A stretch of 64,000 bases of DNA from assembly GCA_020746105.1 (NCBI GenBank), contig CM036617.1, positions 18,040,037 to 18,104,036 on the forward strand. The letters are read 5' to 3'. Positions within the stretch are counted from its first letter, which is position 1. Each line of letters opens with the position of its first letter. The notes beneath the pieces were generated by a model. That model had not been told where the DNA came from. It made no database searches and saw only the letters and a list, made by a program, of their open reading frames with translations. This DNA is from Trogon surrucura (lineage: Eukaryota; Chordata; Aves; Trogoniformes; Trogonidae). Of the stretch, positions 13,113-26,000 are shown one piece after another. Made by a program: the position numbers and the translations under genes.

Positions 13113-16100
13113 CATTCTCCAGGCATTTCCACACAAGTGGTACAACATCAAAGACCTGACTATAGTGCCTTTTTCCACTTGCTGTCTTCCTCTACAGTGG
13201 AGAAACTTTTGTCTGGCTTGATCTGAAAGTTTAGAGCCTCTTTATCAAGTACTTTCTCTGAAACTAGTTGGACTTGTAAAATAAAGAAAATAACCGTATA
13301 CATTTTCTTTTTGTTTCCAGTAAATTAAATTAGGAGTATTTAGTCCCTTGCACCACTGAAAAGAGCACTTTTGAGGTAATGGTAAATTGTGAGCACAGCT
13401 GGATATACGAAAGCAGTCTTCATCCTTTCCACAGCCAAGATACTTATTCTTTCTCTCAATCAATTTGGAGCTCAAAAACATCAGTGGGAATAACTTTATT
13501 AGCTTCAGTGGATTTTGTAATAGGTTGTTTATTTAACGTCTCTAAAGCTGATTTCTGGGAAGCAAATGAATGAATGAATCCTGTTGCCAGGAGAATTTTC
13601 CAGGATTCTCAGCACATGTAATGGCCCTTCCTTTACTGAGTATTTTTCATGGGTTTTGGCTGAGACAATTTATGTGAGGTCATTAAAATATAAAGGCGTT
13701 TTCTTCTCAGCTTAAATACAACAACATTTTTGTCTTTGAACTTCTGTGGTTGTCTTTGTTTAGCATGCAGTTTGAATGTCGTAACCTATTTTCCAGATTC
13801 TAAATTTTACGATCAAAATATTGTAATATTTTCTAAATTGCATGAGAGTTTGCAGAGGCCTCTGCAGGGGAACATCTCTCTTTTCATCTCTGCAATACTT
13901 GCAGTACATATTTTGTGTTTTAAAACTACAGGCATAATACACTATAATAATGTTTTGCTGCTTCCCAAACTAGATTTCTGCAGGCAACACTTGAACTCTT
14001 GGAACTTTCTGAGCTAAATCTGTAAGTTTCCACTGCAGTCATTCTTCCCCAAACTGACTGTTCACTGTGGAGCACCTGGCCTTGCTAAAAATCAATGGTA
14101 TCCTTCCCAGAGCCTAACACAATCCAATTGTGATGACAGTTATGAAGTCTGAAACTGTAAATCATATATTCCTTGATTCAGTTCAGGTCTGGCACTGAAT
14201 TTAGTTGATACTTCACACTATTTTTCTCTTGGAACAGAAGTGCAAGCTACTAACTAAAGGTCTTATTTTTATGGTCCAGAAAACCACTAGCAGTTGATGG
14301 CACGGCCCAGAGCTACAACCCTATCTAAGTTTCTTGTCTTCCTTTTCACAGGTAAAAAGGAATCCCAAGCAGCTGAACAAATAGTGCAGATGCTCAGTGG
14401 TGGCAAGGCCGAGCCACACAGTTTTTGCATTTCCCCTCTGCCTCAGGGGAAAAGTCAGCGTAAAGCCTCCTGGTCTGGAAGGCTTCCTGCGTGGTGGCAC
14501 CCAGTTCTGCTTGTCTGTCTCACTTTGTGGCCATTCCAAGAGCATTTTGTTGTGACAAGTCAGACTGCTGTTCTGAAAACTGGAGAGCACAATCCACCCT
14601 TCACCTTCAGGAAATTACATTGCAGCTTAAGCTCTACATAAAACGTCCCCAGATTGTCGCATCGTCATAGAGCCTAAGCTGAAGTTATGCAGCCTCCACA
14701 GTTCAAGAATACACATACACAACTAGTCTCAAAATACTCCAAAGCATTTATCTCAGCAATATTTCCTGCATCACTTCTGTGTCTTAAGAGCACTACTGCA
14801 AAGGACATATTTACAGTAGGTTATTCAGAGGTTTGAGGTCCCACTGAAGTGGTTGTATATACAATTTACAGTTCAGTGCTTAAATTATGAGGGTCAAGCT
14901 ACTCAAGCACGCCTATAAATTGCCTGGAACTAGGCTTGTCGTCTTTGTTGATGTTTCAGGGGAGGAAGAATTTCTTGAACCTTGTAGATTATTAACTTTG
15001 ACAAGTTTCCCTGTTAACCTGAAGTCTTCCAGAACTGTTTAAATTGTTGTTCTGTCCTTGCCCTGATTGAAATACTGATGCTTTCAGACAAAAAGTGATG
15101 GTATCTCAGAATTACCCCATTTATTTTTCATTTTCAGTTACTTCATTTAAAAAAAATAAATGTGTCAGTACGGAAACAAAATATAGTTATCTTCTAGTGG
15201 AAAAAAGAAGCATTTCAAAGTCAGGTCTGTGTGTGAATGAAAACTGGGATCATACCTCGTGAAAACCTTGAAGAAGCTTTTAAAAGCTGTAGCACGTTTT
15301 TTGCATAGATGAAATGATAGACTAATTATATTTCAAACTATTTTGGCAAGAAACAGTCACATCTTCATCAATGAGTTCCTATATTCAGAAAATGAACTAA
15401 CAAAGATTTATTACTATAGAATTATTTTTTTTGCAAGGCCCTCTACACTGCACACATCCTTACCACAGTGATCCTCACTTTCTCCATGCCCATTGGAAAG
15501 TTGTGTCAGCTCTTTATTTCTCCACCTCTCAGACATGTCAGACCTTTGTACTTATCACTGGATACTGTGAAGATCAATTAATACTCCAACAAAAAAATAG
15601 TACTTCTGCTTGCCCTCAGGCTCAGCAGAAAGGATGGCTGCAAATATTTTATAGTTTTTTGTGAAAAGTGGGCTAATTCCTTCCCAAACAAGATACAATC
15701 ACAAACTGAATCTGCCCAAAGGGAGAAATAAGATGATGAGAGGAGCAGCCACTTAGCCACTAGCAACTCCTTTCGAAATGTGAAAGAGCAACACCTTTGG
15801 AAACACAAAAGACAATCTTCTTTGAGAATTGTATTTCCACAGCTAAAGGAATAAAAGATTACCACATGTGCTAACTCAACTCTAGCGCTTTGAGAGGAAG
15901 CACTTACATAGCTTCAGCATGCTCCAATAATTTTGAGTTCCACCATGAGGACTTCAGAGGACACATTGCCTGTACAGTGCCTGGAAATCTTTGAAACCTC
16001 CTCACAGCTGTGACTAGTGCTTGCTGGACATGGCTAGCACAGGTGGCCACATCCCAGCAAACTCTGCAAATCCCAGCAAATGCCAGCAGGTTTGTTTTGC

Positions 16101-16230
16101 TGCAGGATCCTGGCACACTGCATGGTTTTCTCTTGTCCTTTACACCATGCTTGTCTTAAAGCCATCTTCAGGCATCACAGTCAGGCCAAATCTTTCCAGA
16201 GTCAACAGGGAGTAAGGAGCAAGCAAGCGA

Positions 16231-16415
16231 TCACAGAATCACAGAATCACTGAGGCTGGAAAAGACCTCTGAGATCATCAAGTCCAGCCTGTGACCCAAC
16301 ACCATCACATCAGCTACACCACGGCACTAAGTGCCACATCCAGTCTTTCCTTAAACACCTCCAGAGATGGTGACTCCACCACTTTCCTGGGCAGTGCATT
16401 CCACTGCATTCAATC
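16231..16415 (-). mobile_element. CR1 LINE 3' fragment (older, CR1-Y-like)
   Basis: It starts with two tcacagaa units. It continues ggctggaaaagacctctgag and atcaagtccagcc, then a gcactaagtgccacatccag block and cacctccagagatggtgact, all in reverse complement. The 'ggcactaagtgccac' block marks the CR1-Y/F-type 3' end, unlike the other copies here. Similarity fades after about 16415. Open frames of 64-137 codons overlap it on both strands but do not follow the CR1 reading frame throughout. Confidence 0.85.
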
Positions 16416-16650
16416 CCGGTGGTGATACAGCCAATCCTTGCCCAGGCACCTTCTCTTCCTTGCCAAGCTTGCCACTCACAGTGCCCTGAGCAGAGGAGCA
16501 GTTCAGGAGTATCAATCTCCTCAGAACAAAGCACAGCATCTCCACCTGCCTGCATGTCTCCTTGCTCCCCTTCATCTTCCTCAGGCCTTCCACAAAATGT
16601 ACAGTGGATATACTTTACGTCACAGTTCTTGAGATAAGTGTCATAAAAAG

Positions 16651-16664
16651 ATATATATATATAT
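16651..16664. repeat. (AT)7 run
   Basis: Perfect AT dinucleotide run next to the CR1 fragment at 16.2 kb. Confidence 0.8.
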
Positions 16665-19600
16665 GTAGATAAAACAGGTATTATATAATAAACTTCAAAC
16701 ACACGTTCATATCTAACTATCAATGAGACTAATTATAGTATTTACTGCTTCAATAAACTATGCAACAGGACTGCAATATTCAGTTAAGGTATTCACAACA
16801 GCCAAATCTTTATATATTATTATATGTTACACATTTTAACCTCTGTATAGTGAATTTCCATGTACCCTAAACAAAGTCACGTATGATAGGGTTTGGCAAT
16901 TTGGTGAATCAGAGCTATAAAAGCACCCACTCAGAACTGAAGTGCAATGTAAAATTCTATGAGAATTATTTTGTAAAACCAAAATTTGAACAACATTTCT
17001 AAAAGAAATACAATGCATGACAATAAAGGAGAATATACACTGTCTTCCTAAGCATAGTATGCACCAGGAAAAGCAAAGTGGTCAGGTCAACCTTCCATAA
17101 ATGTTACATTTCACAGTGATAGCTATCCACAAAAGATTCTCTCTTCTCTAACTTCTAAATAACTGTAAAAAGTGTAATTAACCTTGTTCACATCCACCTA
17201 TTAATTAGTACCATTAGAAAAATTCAATTAACGGCCTCCCAAACCAGTTATCACAAGATTGTCTCACACTGGATTGCTGAGCCCTCCACTCGTGGCAGCA
17301 AGTGTTGGTCACTTCACCAACTGGGCATCTGGTTTGACAACATTCCAGCTCATTTATTTCCATATGAACTCAGATGATAAATTATTATGGCAATCATTAG
17401 AAATACTAGTAGGTTGCTCATAAAATACACTGTGTAAATAATTTGCTATTGTATTTCCAGTCAGTGCACTTGGTTCTAACTTTTAGTGGTTTTGAATTAT
17501 TCCCTCAGTTTGCACACATGGTAGAATGACCAGGAGGCTGAAAAACACTTGACTGTGTCTGGATCTAACTAATTTCACATTGTACATTATTATTTTTTAA
17601 ACTATGAAAGTTCATGCACTGGTGTTCTTCCTTCATACAGATCAATTTTAATAAGATTACAAAGGACTAGCCATGATTTTTTTTAATGCAATATATTGTA
17701 TACCCCATGCAGCTCAGCATGACAAGTGTCTGCCACTGACCTTTAACCCTTCTACTTCTCACCCACCTAAGCAGATGGAATACTGCATCTCCGTTCTCTG
17801 CTTGGGACATCAGAGAATCAGGCTTAGTGAATTGGGTTGCACTATCACTAGTAAAAGGCCCCAGGCTTTGCATTGATCTATCCGTGTTGGCCTCAGGACT
17901 TGTCTGGATTCGCCTAGGCTTGAGCTTTTGGTAGTTTTAGCCATTGTCTAGCAGTCAGATGAGTGCTGCCTGGGTATGTTTCAGCTTTAGTTTAGCAGTG
18001 TGGAACCGTGGTGTAACATGCTTTTAACTAATGAACAGCAATATAACATGGAATTAGCCTGTGTAGAGTGAACTACCTAAAAAATTCAAACAAAAATGCA
18101 CTGTCATGAAGCACAAGCAGGGGAGGACCGCAGAGGTCCCAGGACCATAATCACAAATCACAGTGACTACAGGGGTGCAGCCTGATGGAGGCAGATGACA
18201 CTGGGAATAGAAAATCAAGAATAAGCCAGCACATTTTGACCAAGCTTTTAATACTTTATAATTAGACTATGAGTAATTTTTCTGTGTTCACGTAGAAATT
18301 GTGTTCCCTTTCTGTCCACAACTAGAATGTAGATGAATTATATGAAAATTGAGCTGTATTTGCCAGTTTACTAAAGGAACAGGGGATGTGTTACTATTTT
18401 CTATTCCATCCTGGCCACATGTTTAAACAGGGACCAGTCTGAGATCCTCTACTCCCTCTCCAGTTTCCACATGTTTCACTGGAAATTTTAGCAACACTGT
18501 TCCAATGCTTTCACTTTACAGTGCTAAGCGTTTCAAAGCAAATGAGGCTCTGTAATCCTTGGGTAAAAAGACCTATCTGAGTCAAGAGGACATGGTAGTT
18601 TGAACAGGAATTCTTCTCCCTAGCAGATTCAAAGGCCGCCTCCAGAAAAGGTGCTGTTTCACAGGCAGAGCTCTGCCCCAGGCAGGTGTAACTGGAGCAA
18701 GGCTGCCCCAGGCTCACCACTGCTGCTAGGAAACACCACAGCTTGTATTTATGATTTTAGGCTCTGGTTCTTACATATAGGCAGATTAAGGGCTTGCAGG
18801 GAAGTGTCTGAAACCTGTAATAGGCATTCTGCAGTATTATTATAATTTGAATGCTGATAAGTCTTTATGATGCATAATCTGCACTGTAAATTGAAAGGTG
18901 GTAAGTAGTAGACATGTTTCCAGCATCTGCATGCTTTGTGAGCACAAAACTTTTCATCAGAGGGCATGGTAGACACAAACATGTAATTATAAATGTTGGT
19001 AGTTTTAGTTAATTGAAAACTCTTATTTTGATACTGATTGCAGAATTATCTACTTCAGAAAACATTGCTTCATAAATAATAAAAATATTAACTGAATACA
19101 CAGCAACACAGTATGATCAAATAGATGAAGTATAAGGTCAACGATAAAGATATTTCCGTTGTGATGAATCACTTTATACACAGCAAATTATATACCCATG
19201 CAAATTATGTGTATGGAAAGTTACATTCAGATGCACCAGGTCACTACTTGTTTATTTAGATAGTATCAGTATATTATGTTAAAACCCCCTAGGTCACCTT
19301 CAGAAGTCCTAAATAATTCTGACTTATTAGAGTATTTTGTAATTGCAGTCTCTCGTGGCCACCGTGTCAGCAGCATCATTTCTTAACTTCTTCCCTACCT
19401 GTTCTCATGCTTTCAACCACACCAGAACTTATGATTTAAAATAGTCTTTTTAAGTTGTCCCATGCACATTTATTTTTTCTCATATAATTTCTGAAGCATG
19501 TAAATAAATGTGTGCCTAGTCTTTTCATAATTACTTTCAGCCATTCACCTTGAATGATAACTGTTCCTCATTCAAATATATTTTTTCTTGCCGTTTCTAC

Positions 19601-21736
19601 TTCCTTTACCTGTAACCGTGTGCCTAGACTGTTACCTGCACTTCAGGGTCTCTGAATCAAGCATCACATTTGTTCAGCACATAACTGGAGCCTCTTTTAC
19701 ATAGTACAAAAATGCAGGTAACAAATACAAAAAATTCTGTATTTTGTTGTGTTTTGTTTTGCAATTTTATGTTATAGCACTACTGTATCACCAGTCACTT
19801 TTCTACTATCTTCCCTTTTTGAGAGCAATAACCTAAATTTGTAACTTAGTGGAAGATAAGCTCACACACAATGATCACACAAGGTGAAATTTAGGCCACC
19901 CTGAAACAACGGGTCCTATTCCTGCTGTATTTGTAGGACTAAAGGAAAGTGAAAAAATATCTAGCTCCCTTTTCGATACAACCTGGAGATACACAGGTTG
20001 AGAGTTTTGTGCATCACTGGCCCCACAAATATTCACTACCTACATTTCCAACTGTATTTTCATTAAAACAATATGAAACTGTCTAGCTCACCAGTTTCTG
20101 CTTTCAGGGACACAAACTGGAGCAATACCAAACCCTGAGTGGAATCACACCCCTGAACCACATTTGTGAAGCACTAAGATCTCTCTTCTGAAAAAGTACA
20201 GACTGCACTTTCAGAATATCTTGAAGACTTTCTCAGGTTGGAGAACATCACTTTATAAAAATTGTTCCTGTACAAGAAAACTTCAGGTCCCTGCCATAGG
20301 GCCTTGGCCACTTTTTGCTAGAATCACTTGACTCCATTTGTATAAAATTCACTCCAAAGGCCCTGCTACTGCCTAAGTTTTCAGAACTGGGACACAATTG
20401 GTGAATGATATTATGTTCACTTTTCAAACAATATCTTGGAAGGTTTCTACTATCCCACAGTGGAAGATCAAAGCCACTAGCATACTGTACCTGAAAGGTC
20501 CCAAAGAGAATTTCTTTTCAAATGACATCAGCTTTGAAACAGTAATTTTCCATATATTTATTGAATTAATCTTTATTTAAATAAACAGATTTTCTATACC
20601 CAATAGTAGACTGGGTCTGTGTTTCTCTTGTATGTTACCAGACAGCTGCATAAATCTGCTTCTGTGCACTTTGTGATCAAAAATCTATTCAGTCTTTCTA
20701 TGTCTTGTTCAATTAGCTACACTTGCTCTATTCCGTAAACCTGATCTCATGTGAATGGGCTCCTCAGAAGAATCTAATTCCATTCACTAGTTTTAATTAC
20801 TTTTAACTTTAATTTCTGGCTGTATTTTAGCTTCAATTCTTGGATGAAGAAATTCCATTTAGAAGTTTAATCCACACAGATAGGTATGGGGAAAAATATT
20901 GAGATTCACAGTTCTGTGTAAGAAACAAAAAGAAAAGCAGTATTGTCTGAGCAACTGCATACAGATTTACCACAAAGAAACAGTCTCAAAAACCGAGCCA
21001 AAACCGTATTTCAGAAAATTACTTCATATGCAGAGCACTGGAAAAAGAGTAAGATTGAGATCTCTTGCCAAAAAAAAATTAGTACATCAGTAGTAAACAA
21101 AGCAGCAGAAATTCTAATAGTCAAGCTGTTAAATTTGAACAATAAGGAACACCTTTTTTTTTATTTAGCAGCTGTTCCTCATAACCCAATTTCATCAAGC
21201 CTTCTCTCTATTTGCATAATTTCTTCAAAGAGCTAGGGATAATGCTTTGCCATTTTCCCTACATTAAAAAAATGCTTCTATTAAGTGTCTCTTTACGGTG
21301 CTAAATAAGAAATAAAAGCATTAAAAACTCTTTGAAATCTTGGTCTCACTTGCTAAATCAAAGACTTTCTTCTGAGCTAATGGGAATATGCTTCTCTCCA
21401 TGAACTGTGAGCAGGGTGAAACCAAATCCTTAGCCTAAAGCTGTAACAGTGCATAAAATTACAGTGTTTTGGGAGACATCTCCCACTTCTTTTGTTGCAG
21501 ATTATTTTAGGCAGGAATGGTTGGTCCTCCTGTTGTGCTTCCTTGCCTTCACTGCCTGACTTCTTAGCCCATTCTAATGCAAACTTGCAAATGGAAGACT
21601 GACGACTCATCTCCTTCTAGCTGTCCCGGTGCCTGACCACCTGTTGAAGCTCACATGTTGAGGACAGAACATGGTACAAGATCAAACTCAAATCAGGTTG
21701 AAAGAAAAACAGTATGGAAAGGTCATGTGGACTTAC

Positions 21737-21891
21737 TGGTATGTGGTTGGACTGACATTGATGCGACGTGGGTGACTTCCTGACTCGAACTTGCTTGCAA
21801 GGGTGACATTGTTCCCAAAGAGACAATAACGTGGCATTCTCACACCAACGACGCCGGCCAGCACTGATCCTGAGTGAATGCCTATCCTCAT
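21737..21891 (-). CDS. GUCY1A2: GUCY1A2, penultimate coding exon (cyclase catalytic core)
   Basis: The exon has 155 bases: 51 full codons plus two bases of a split Gln codon. It reads [16 protein letters not shown], then [20 protein letters not shown], and ends INVSPTTY(Q). This is the most conserved strand-and-helix segment of class III nucleotidyl cyclases. The acceptor is ttctttcag, directly before ATG, which here is an internal Met and not a start. The donor is a consensus gtaagt at 21736-21731. The NNVTLASK segment has Thr and Lys where beta subunits carry the catalytic Asn and Arg (NxxxR). That fits an alpha subunit, which lacks the transition-state residues and needs a beta partner. 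The exon joins the upstream exon in phase 0 and the last exon in phase 2. No stop or frameshift is present. Probably exon 7 by comparison with human. Confidence 0.95.
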
Positions 21892-22040
21892 CTGAAAGAA
21901 CATAAGATGCATGTCAGTTTGTCACTCTCGTGCTGCCCACGGTAATGTCATTAGCATTATTTACAAGCCAGTCATGGCAACCCTTTCAATGGGCAATGGT
22001 TTTAACTGAATTTAACTGAGTCTTCAAATCTTTACCATAG

Positions 22041-22092
22041 TTTGGAAGGCAGTTATGTTGATAAGGTCTCCTCTCAGCCTTCTCTTCTCCAG
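22041..22092 (-). mobile_element. CR1 host copy, left part (interrupted)
   Basis: Reverse-complement CR1 sequence, including ggtctcctctcagccttctc and ending ttctccag. It is cut off at the junction with a plus-strand CR1, and its continuation resumes at 22587. CR1 'ccag' is shared by both sides of the left junction, so the exact breakpoint is ambiguous by about four bases. The left end has no octamer tail, so the 3' part of this host copy is lost. It lies about 150 bases upstream of the penultimate exon. Confidence 0.85.
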
Positions 22093-22586
22093 TTCTGGGC
22101 CCCTCAGCTCAAGAGAGACAGGGAGCTGCTTGAGAGAGTCCAGCGCAGAGCCACAGAGATGATGAAGGGAGTGGAACATCTCCCTGATGAGGAAAGGTGG
22201 AAGGAGCTGGGTCTCTTTAGCTTGGAGAAGAGGAGGCTGAGGGGTGATCTCATAAATGTTTATAAATATATCAAGGGGGAGTGTCAGGAGGACGGAGCCA
22301 GGCTCTTTTCAGCGGCGTCCATTGACAGGACAAGGGGCAACGGGCTCAAGCTTGAACATAGGAGGTTCCACAAAAATATTAGAAAAAAATTTTTCACAGT
22401 GAGGGTGACAGAGCACTGGCACAGGCTGCCCAGGGAAATTGTGGAGTCTCCTTCTCTGGAGACATTCAAAACCCACCTGGACACGTTCCTGTGCGATCTA
22501 CTGTAGGTGATCCTGCTCTGGCAGACGGGCTGGACTAGACGATTTTATGAGGTCCCTTCCAACCCCTAATGTTTTGTGATTCTGTG
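22093..22586 (+). mobile_element. CR1 LINE, 3' end of ORF2 with intact tail, inserted in another CR1
   Basis: A plus-strand CR1 from ttctgggcccctcagctcaa to the ending ggtcccttccaacccc and gtgattctgtg. The encoded C-terminal ORF2 segment ([20 protein letters not shown], then [20 protein letters not shown]-like) is open to the stop near 22504. The 154-codon frame that covers it begins in the host copy at 22042, so its first residues are not CR1 sense protein. It is close in sequence to the CR1 at 35.5-36.8 kb and belongs to the same subfamily. It is antisense to GUCY1A2. Confidence 0.93.
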
Positions 22587-22760
22587 TAAATAGTCCCAGC
22601 TCTCTCAACCTTTCCTCACAAGAGAGATGCTCCAGTTCCCCAGTCATCTTTGTTGCCCTACACCAGACTCTCTCCAGTAGTTCCCTGTCTTTCTTGAACT
22701 GGGGACACAGTATTCCAGATGTGACCTCATCAGGGCAGAATAGGACGAGTTCCCTTGACC
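22587..22760 (-). mobile_element. CR1 host copy, right part
   Basis: Continues the copy broken at 22092: tagtcccagctctctcaacc, then gagatgctccag, catctttgttgcc and gtattccagatgtgacctca. This is reverse-complement ORF2. It shares about 150 bases of inverted similarity with the neighbouring plus-strand insertion. It ends where another plus-strand CR1 starts. Confidence 0.85.
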
Positions 22761-23030
22761 TCTGTTCTGCCCTGGTGAGGCCAACAAGGGTAACAAAGTT
22801 TTATTTATATACGTGAAGAACTTCTTTACTGTGAGGGTGACGGAGCACTGGAACAGGCTCCCCTGGGAGGCTGTGGAGTCTCCATTCTTGGAGACTTTCA
22901 AAACCCGCCTGGATGCGTTGCTGTGAGATGTGCTCTAGGCAATTTTGCTTTAGCAGAGGGGGTGGACTAGACAATATCTAGAGGCCCCTTCCAGCCCAAT
23001 ACATTCTATGATTTTATTATACTATGAAAT
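22761..23030 (+). mobile_element. CR1 LINE 3' end with internal deletion
   Basis: Plus-strand CR1 starting tctgttctgccctggtgagg, then jumping to the ORF2 C-terminus (cttctttactgtgagggtga) and ending ccccttccagcccaatacat plus a decayed tail. About 300 bases of the consensus between these blocks are absent. It is antisense to GUCY1A2. Confidence 0.85.
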
Positions 23031-26000
23031 AGCACTTCAACAATTTCTGTGACTCTGTGTTACCGAAATCCTTCAAATACTCTATTCTGTTCAGCTAGGA
23101 AGCACTCACAGACTTGTTTTGCTTGTAAATAGCTGTGCAAACCCATCACACCTACATTATTTTGGTCATATTTTGTGCCATGAAAATATCCTGGGTTTTC
23201 GACATTATACATTTGAACTCCATTATCCTTTTTCAGTGAAAAAATTGCTCCTGCAGTCAGCAAAGAGCCCTTCTGCATATTAGCAAGGTCAGTTTCTACT
23301 CTCAGCAAAAGACTATGAGCAAGCAAGCCTTGCTCAGACACCAGCAAGTATGTGATCAGCTTTCAATAAATAATAAAGAATTTATTTACATTGTCTTGAT
23401 TTTGTGGGACGGGAGGAGGATTAGTTATTTCATACAAAATTTTAAGAACAAAGCTAGTGCTACCTAATTACTCCACTACTACTCCTCAGATTTATTTAAG
23501 AATGACAGAAAAACCACTTGCTGTGACCGTTTCTAGGGTACATGCAATCACATGTGAAGGTCAGACTGAAACTATGAGAAAGAACGCTAGCTTGCTTTTG
23601 CTGTTGCAAAGTGGAAATGAGAACATACATTAGAATGGAATAACTCATAGTAAAAACTGTACTATGAAAATGAAATTTACTTTTGCAATATATACAGTGA
23701 AAGCTAAAGTTGTCATTAGTTGTTCTTCTGCTTACTCTCTTTAAGTGCTTCCTTTATGTGTCCACATAGTTTTGTATCATTCAATGCTTTAGTGACACAG
23801 GACTCCCAAAGGATTTCCAAATCAATCAGGATTTCCAAATTCTTAGTAGCAAAAGTTTAGGCTCTATTGAAGAATCCAAATCCCACTTACACAGTAAATG
23901 CATTCAACATCTTTTCTCATGATTGTCACAAAAAGACACTGCAGAAATGGATTTTGTGTTTGCAACTTTTCTGCGTATGCCAAGGAAACCAAAAGTTACA
24001 CTGTCGGACTTGCTGGAAAAAATACAAGCTGATATGCCACACTTAACATAAAATATTTTCCTTTACCAGGTTAGGTGAATAAAGCTAAAGCCATGTCAAC
24101 TTCCAAAGAAAAATAGAGACTGGCAGCAAAAGAAAATGGATATTTAAATTTTACTCAGGAGTACAAAGGTTAGATCTTCTGTGAACTACTTGACCTTCAG
24201 AAGGGATGAAATAGAAAAAGAAAGAAAACAGCTTTTCTATTTAATATAGTGTATATCCAAAGAGATTTTATAAATCCTAGGTTTGGTTGAATACATAACA
24301 TTCTGTATTATGTAGCATGTTTGATTTTTTTTTTTTTTAAATGCTTCTACAATTATAAAGGTAGAAGTTTTCACAAACACAGGTTAAACTACAGAGCTAC
24401 TGATGTTAGCATCAAAAACTACCATTTTCATTGGAGGTGAGAAAGTTAATGTATGTTTTCTCATTAAACCATAGAGATAAATGCCTGATACAATAAAATT
24501 TACACCAAGAATAGCTTGCAATAAAGCTCCACTTCTGCTTCATTATATGCTTCTCTACCACAAAGCGCCTGCAATCCTGATGCTATTGCCATATAGTATT
24601 CCTTAGTGTGTCTTCCTACATGAAAAATAACCATTACGTTGGCCATACATTACTTTTTAGTGAAATATGCTTTTCATAAAGATGCCCTTTCAAGATTTTA
24701 TTTCATCTACAGATAGGTTATTCTGGCTTTTTCTTCACTGAGTTGAAAAGTGTTGTGTTAATAGCTTAAGGGTTTTTTCTTATGACAGCAGAAAACGTGT
24801 GATCAAATTTTTAGCAACAAGATACTTATTGGGGCACATTGATCTCTCACCTTAGCTTTGCAGAAGAAGAAAATCTGCCTAGACAACTTGACTTAGAACA
24901 ATAATAACAGTTGTATGTGCACAGTTATAGTTCCCAAGCTATATTCTATATGCAGCCCTTATCAGTGTTCTCCCAGAACAGTTACGATTAAAGATTATCA
25001 ATAACATATGAAATGCAAATTAGGTGGCAACACTAGGATGCATTATCTGTCTATCCTATCTATATTTATTTATGTCCTTAAATGTATGTGAAATATATAT
25101 ATGTATATTAACCATCTTACATTGAGCACTTTATTAATAAAGTGCATGCTCTTCATCTATGTCAGCTCCTCCTTTATCTTTCCTTAGTTATTTGGTTAAT
25201 CATAAAAGGGTGGCATACAACCGAGACAGAGAGTTCAGAGAAATTCTGCATAAAAATGGAAAGACAGCTCTTTGGAAACTGTCACAAAGAGAAGAATGCA
25301 GTGGGGAAAAAAAAAATCAAACCCCCATAGTTAAGGAACAGTGAAGAAATGGACAAAGGCAAAAGACATTTCTAGAGCAGAATACGGGAAGGCACAATCT
25401 GGAATGAAACATGAACAAATGAGAAAAAGAGCAAAAGACCTTTGAGAAGCCTTTTAGATAAAGAGGACAAACTCGAACTGGCTGCAGTGACAAGATTTAG
25501 AGTGAAAAAATGACAGGGAGAGGAAAGATTAATTAATTTTATCTTTGCAGCAGCTGTGGTAAGAGTGAGGTGATGTGAGTGTCAAAGGCATGAAAGAAAA
25601 ACAGCCTGCATCGGTTAGTGGAGGATGAAAGGGAAGACATAGCTATGTGAAAAGGAAAAGAAGCTTCCAAAAATTGTAAAACAAATGTAGCAGTATCTGG
25701 ATCTCGCCTACAGGATAAGGCACGGGAAGCAGAAATGGCTAATACCTGAGTGACAGGAAGGAGAGGAGCTTTCTATAATAGTGATAAAGAGGGCTCACAA
25801 GGAAAGATAAGGAGCACTGGAGCTACGGTCACCCTCTGATGGGAAAACATGCCAGAAGTGGGATAAATGAGTACTGACAGTCCAGACTGGACTGAGAGAG
25901 AAAAGTCAAGAACAAACAGGAATAGGGATGATCAACAGTAAAATATTCTGGTTTTCTGAACTGAATATTCTGTTAATGTCTTTTTCTGATGTACTGAATC

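Larger units (their letters stand above)
12431..21736 (-). other. GUCY1A2 last intron, about 9.3 kb, phase 2
   Basis: Bounded on the gene strand by gtaagt at 21736-21731 and cctag at 12435-12431. It contains an old CR1-like tail near 13.06 kb, a CR1 fragment at 16.23 kb and an AT dinucleotide run at 16.65 kb. The rest is AT-rich with no recognisable gene. Short open frames in it have no detectable family. Confidence 0.9.

Noticed and set aside
13851-13866. Perfect 16-base palindrome tgcagaggcctctgca
   Set aside because: About one such palindrome is expected by chance in 64 kb, and nothing around it suggests a site.
14294-14641. 115-codon open frame with a mirror frame on the other strand
   Set aside because: No conserved motif; both frames cannot be real and neither looks coding.
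22042-22506. 154-codon open frame taken as a gene
   Set aside because: It starts in antisense host CR1 and continues in the inserted CR1 ORF2, so it is an insertion artefact.
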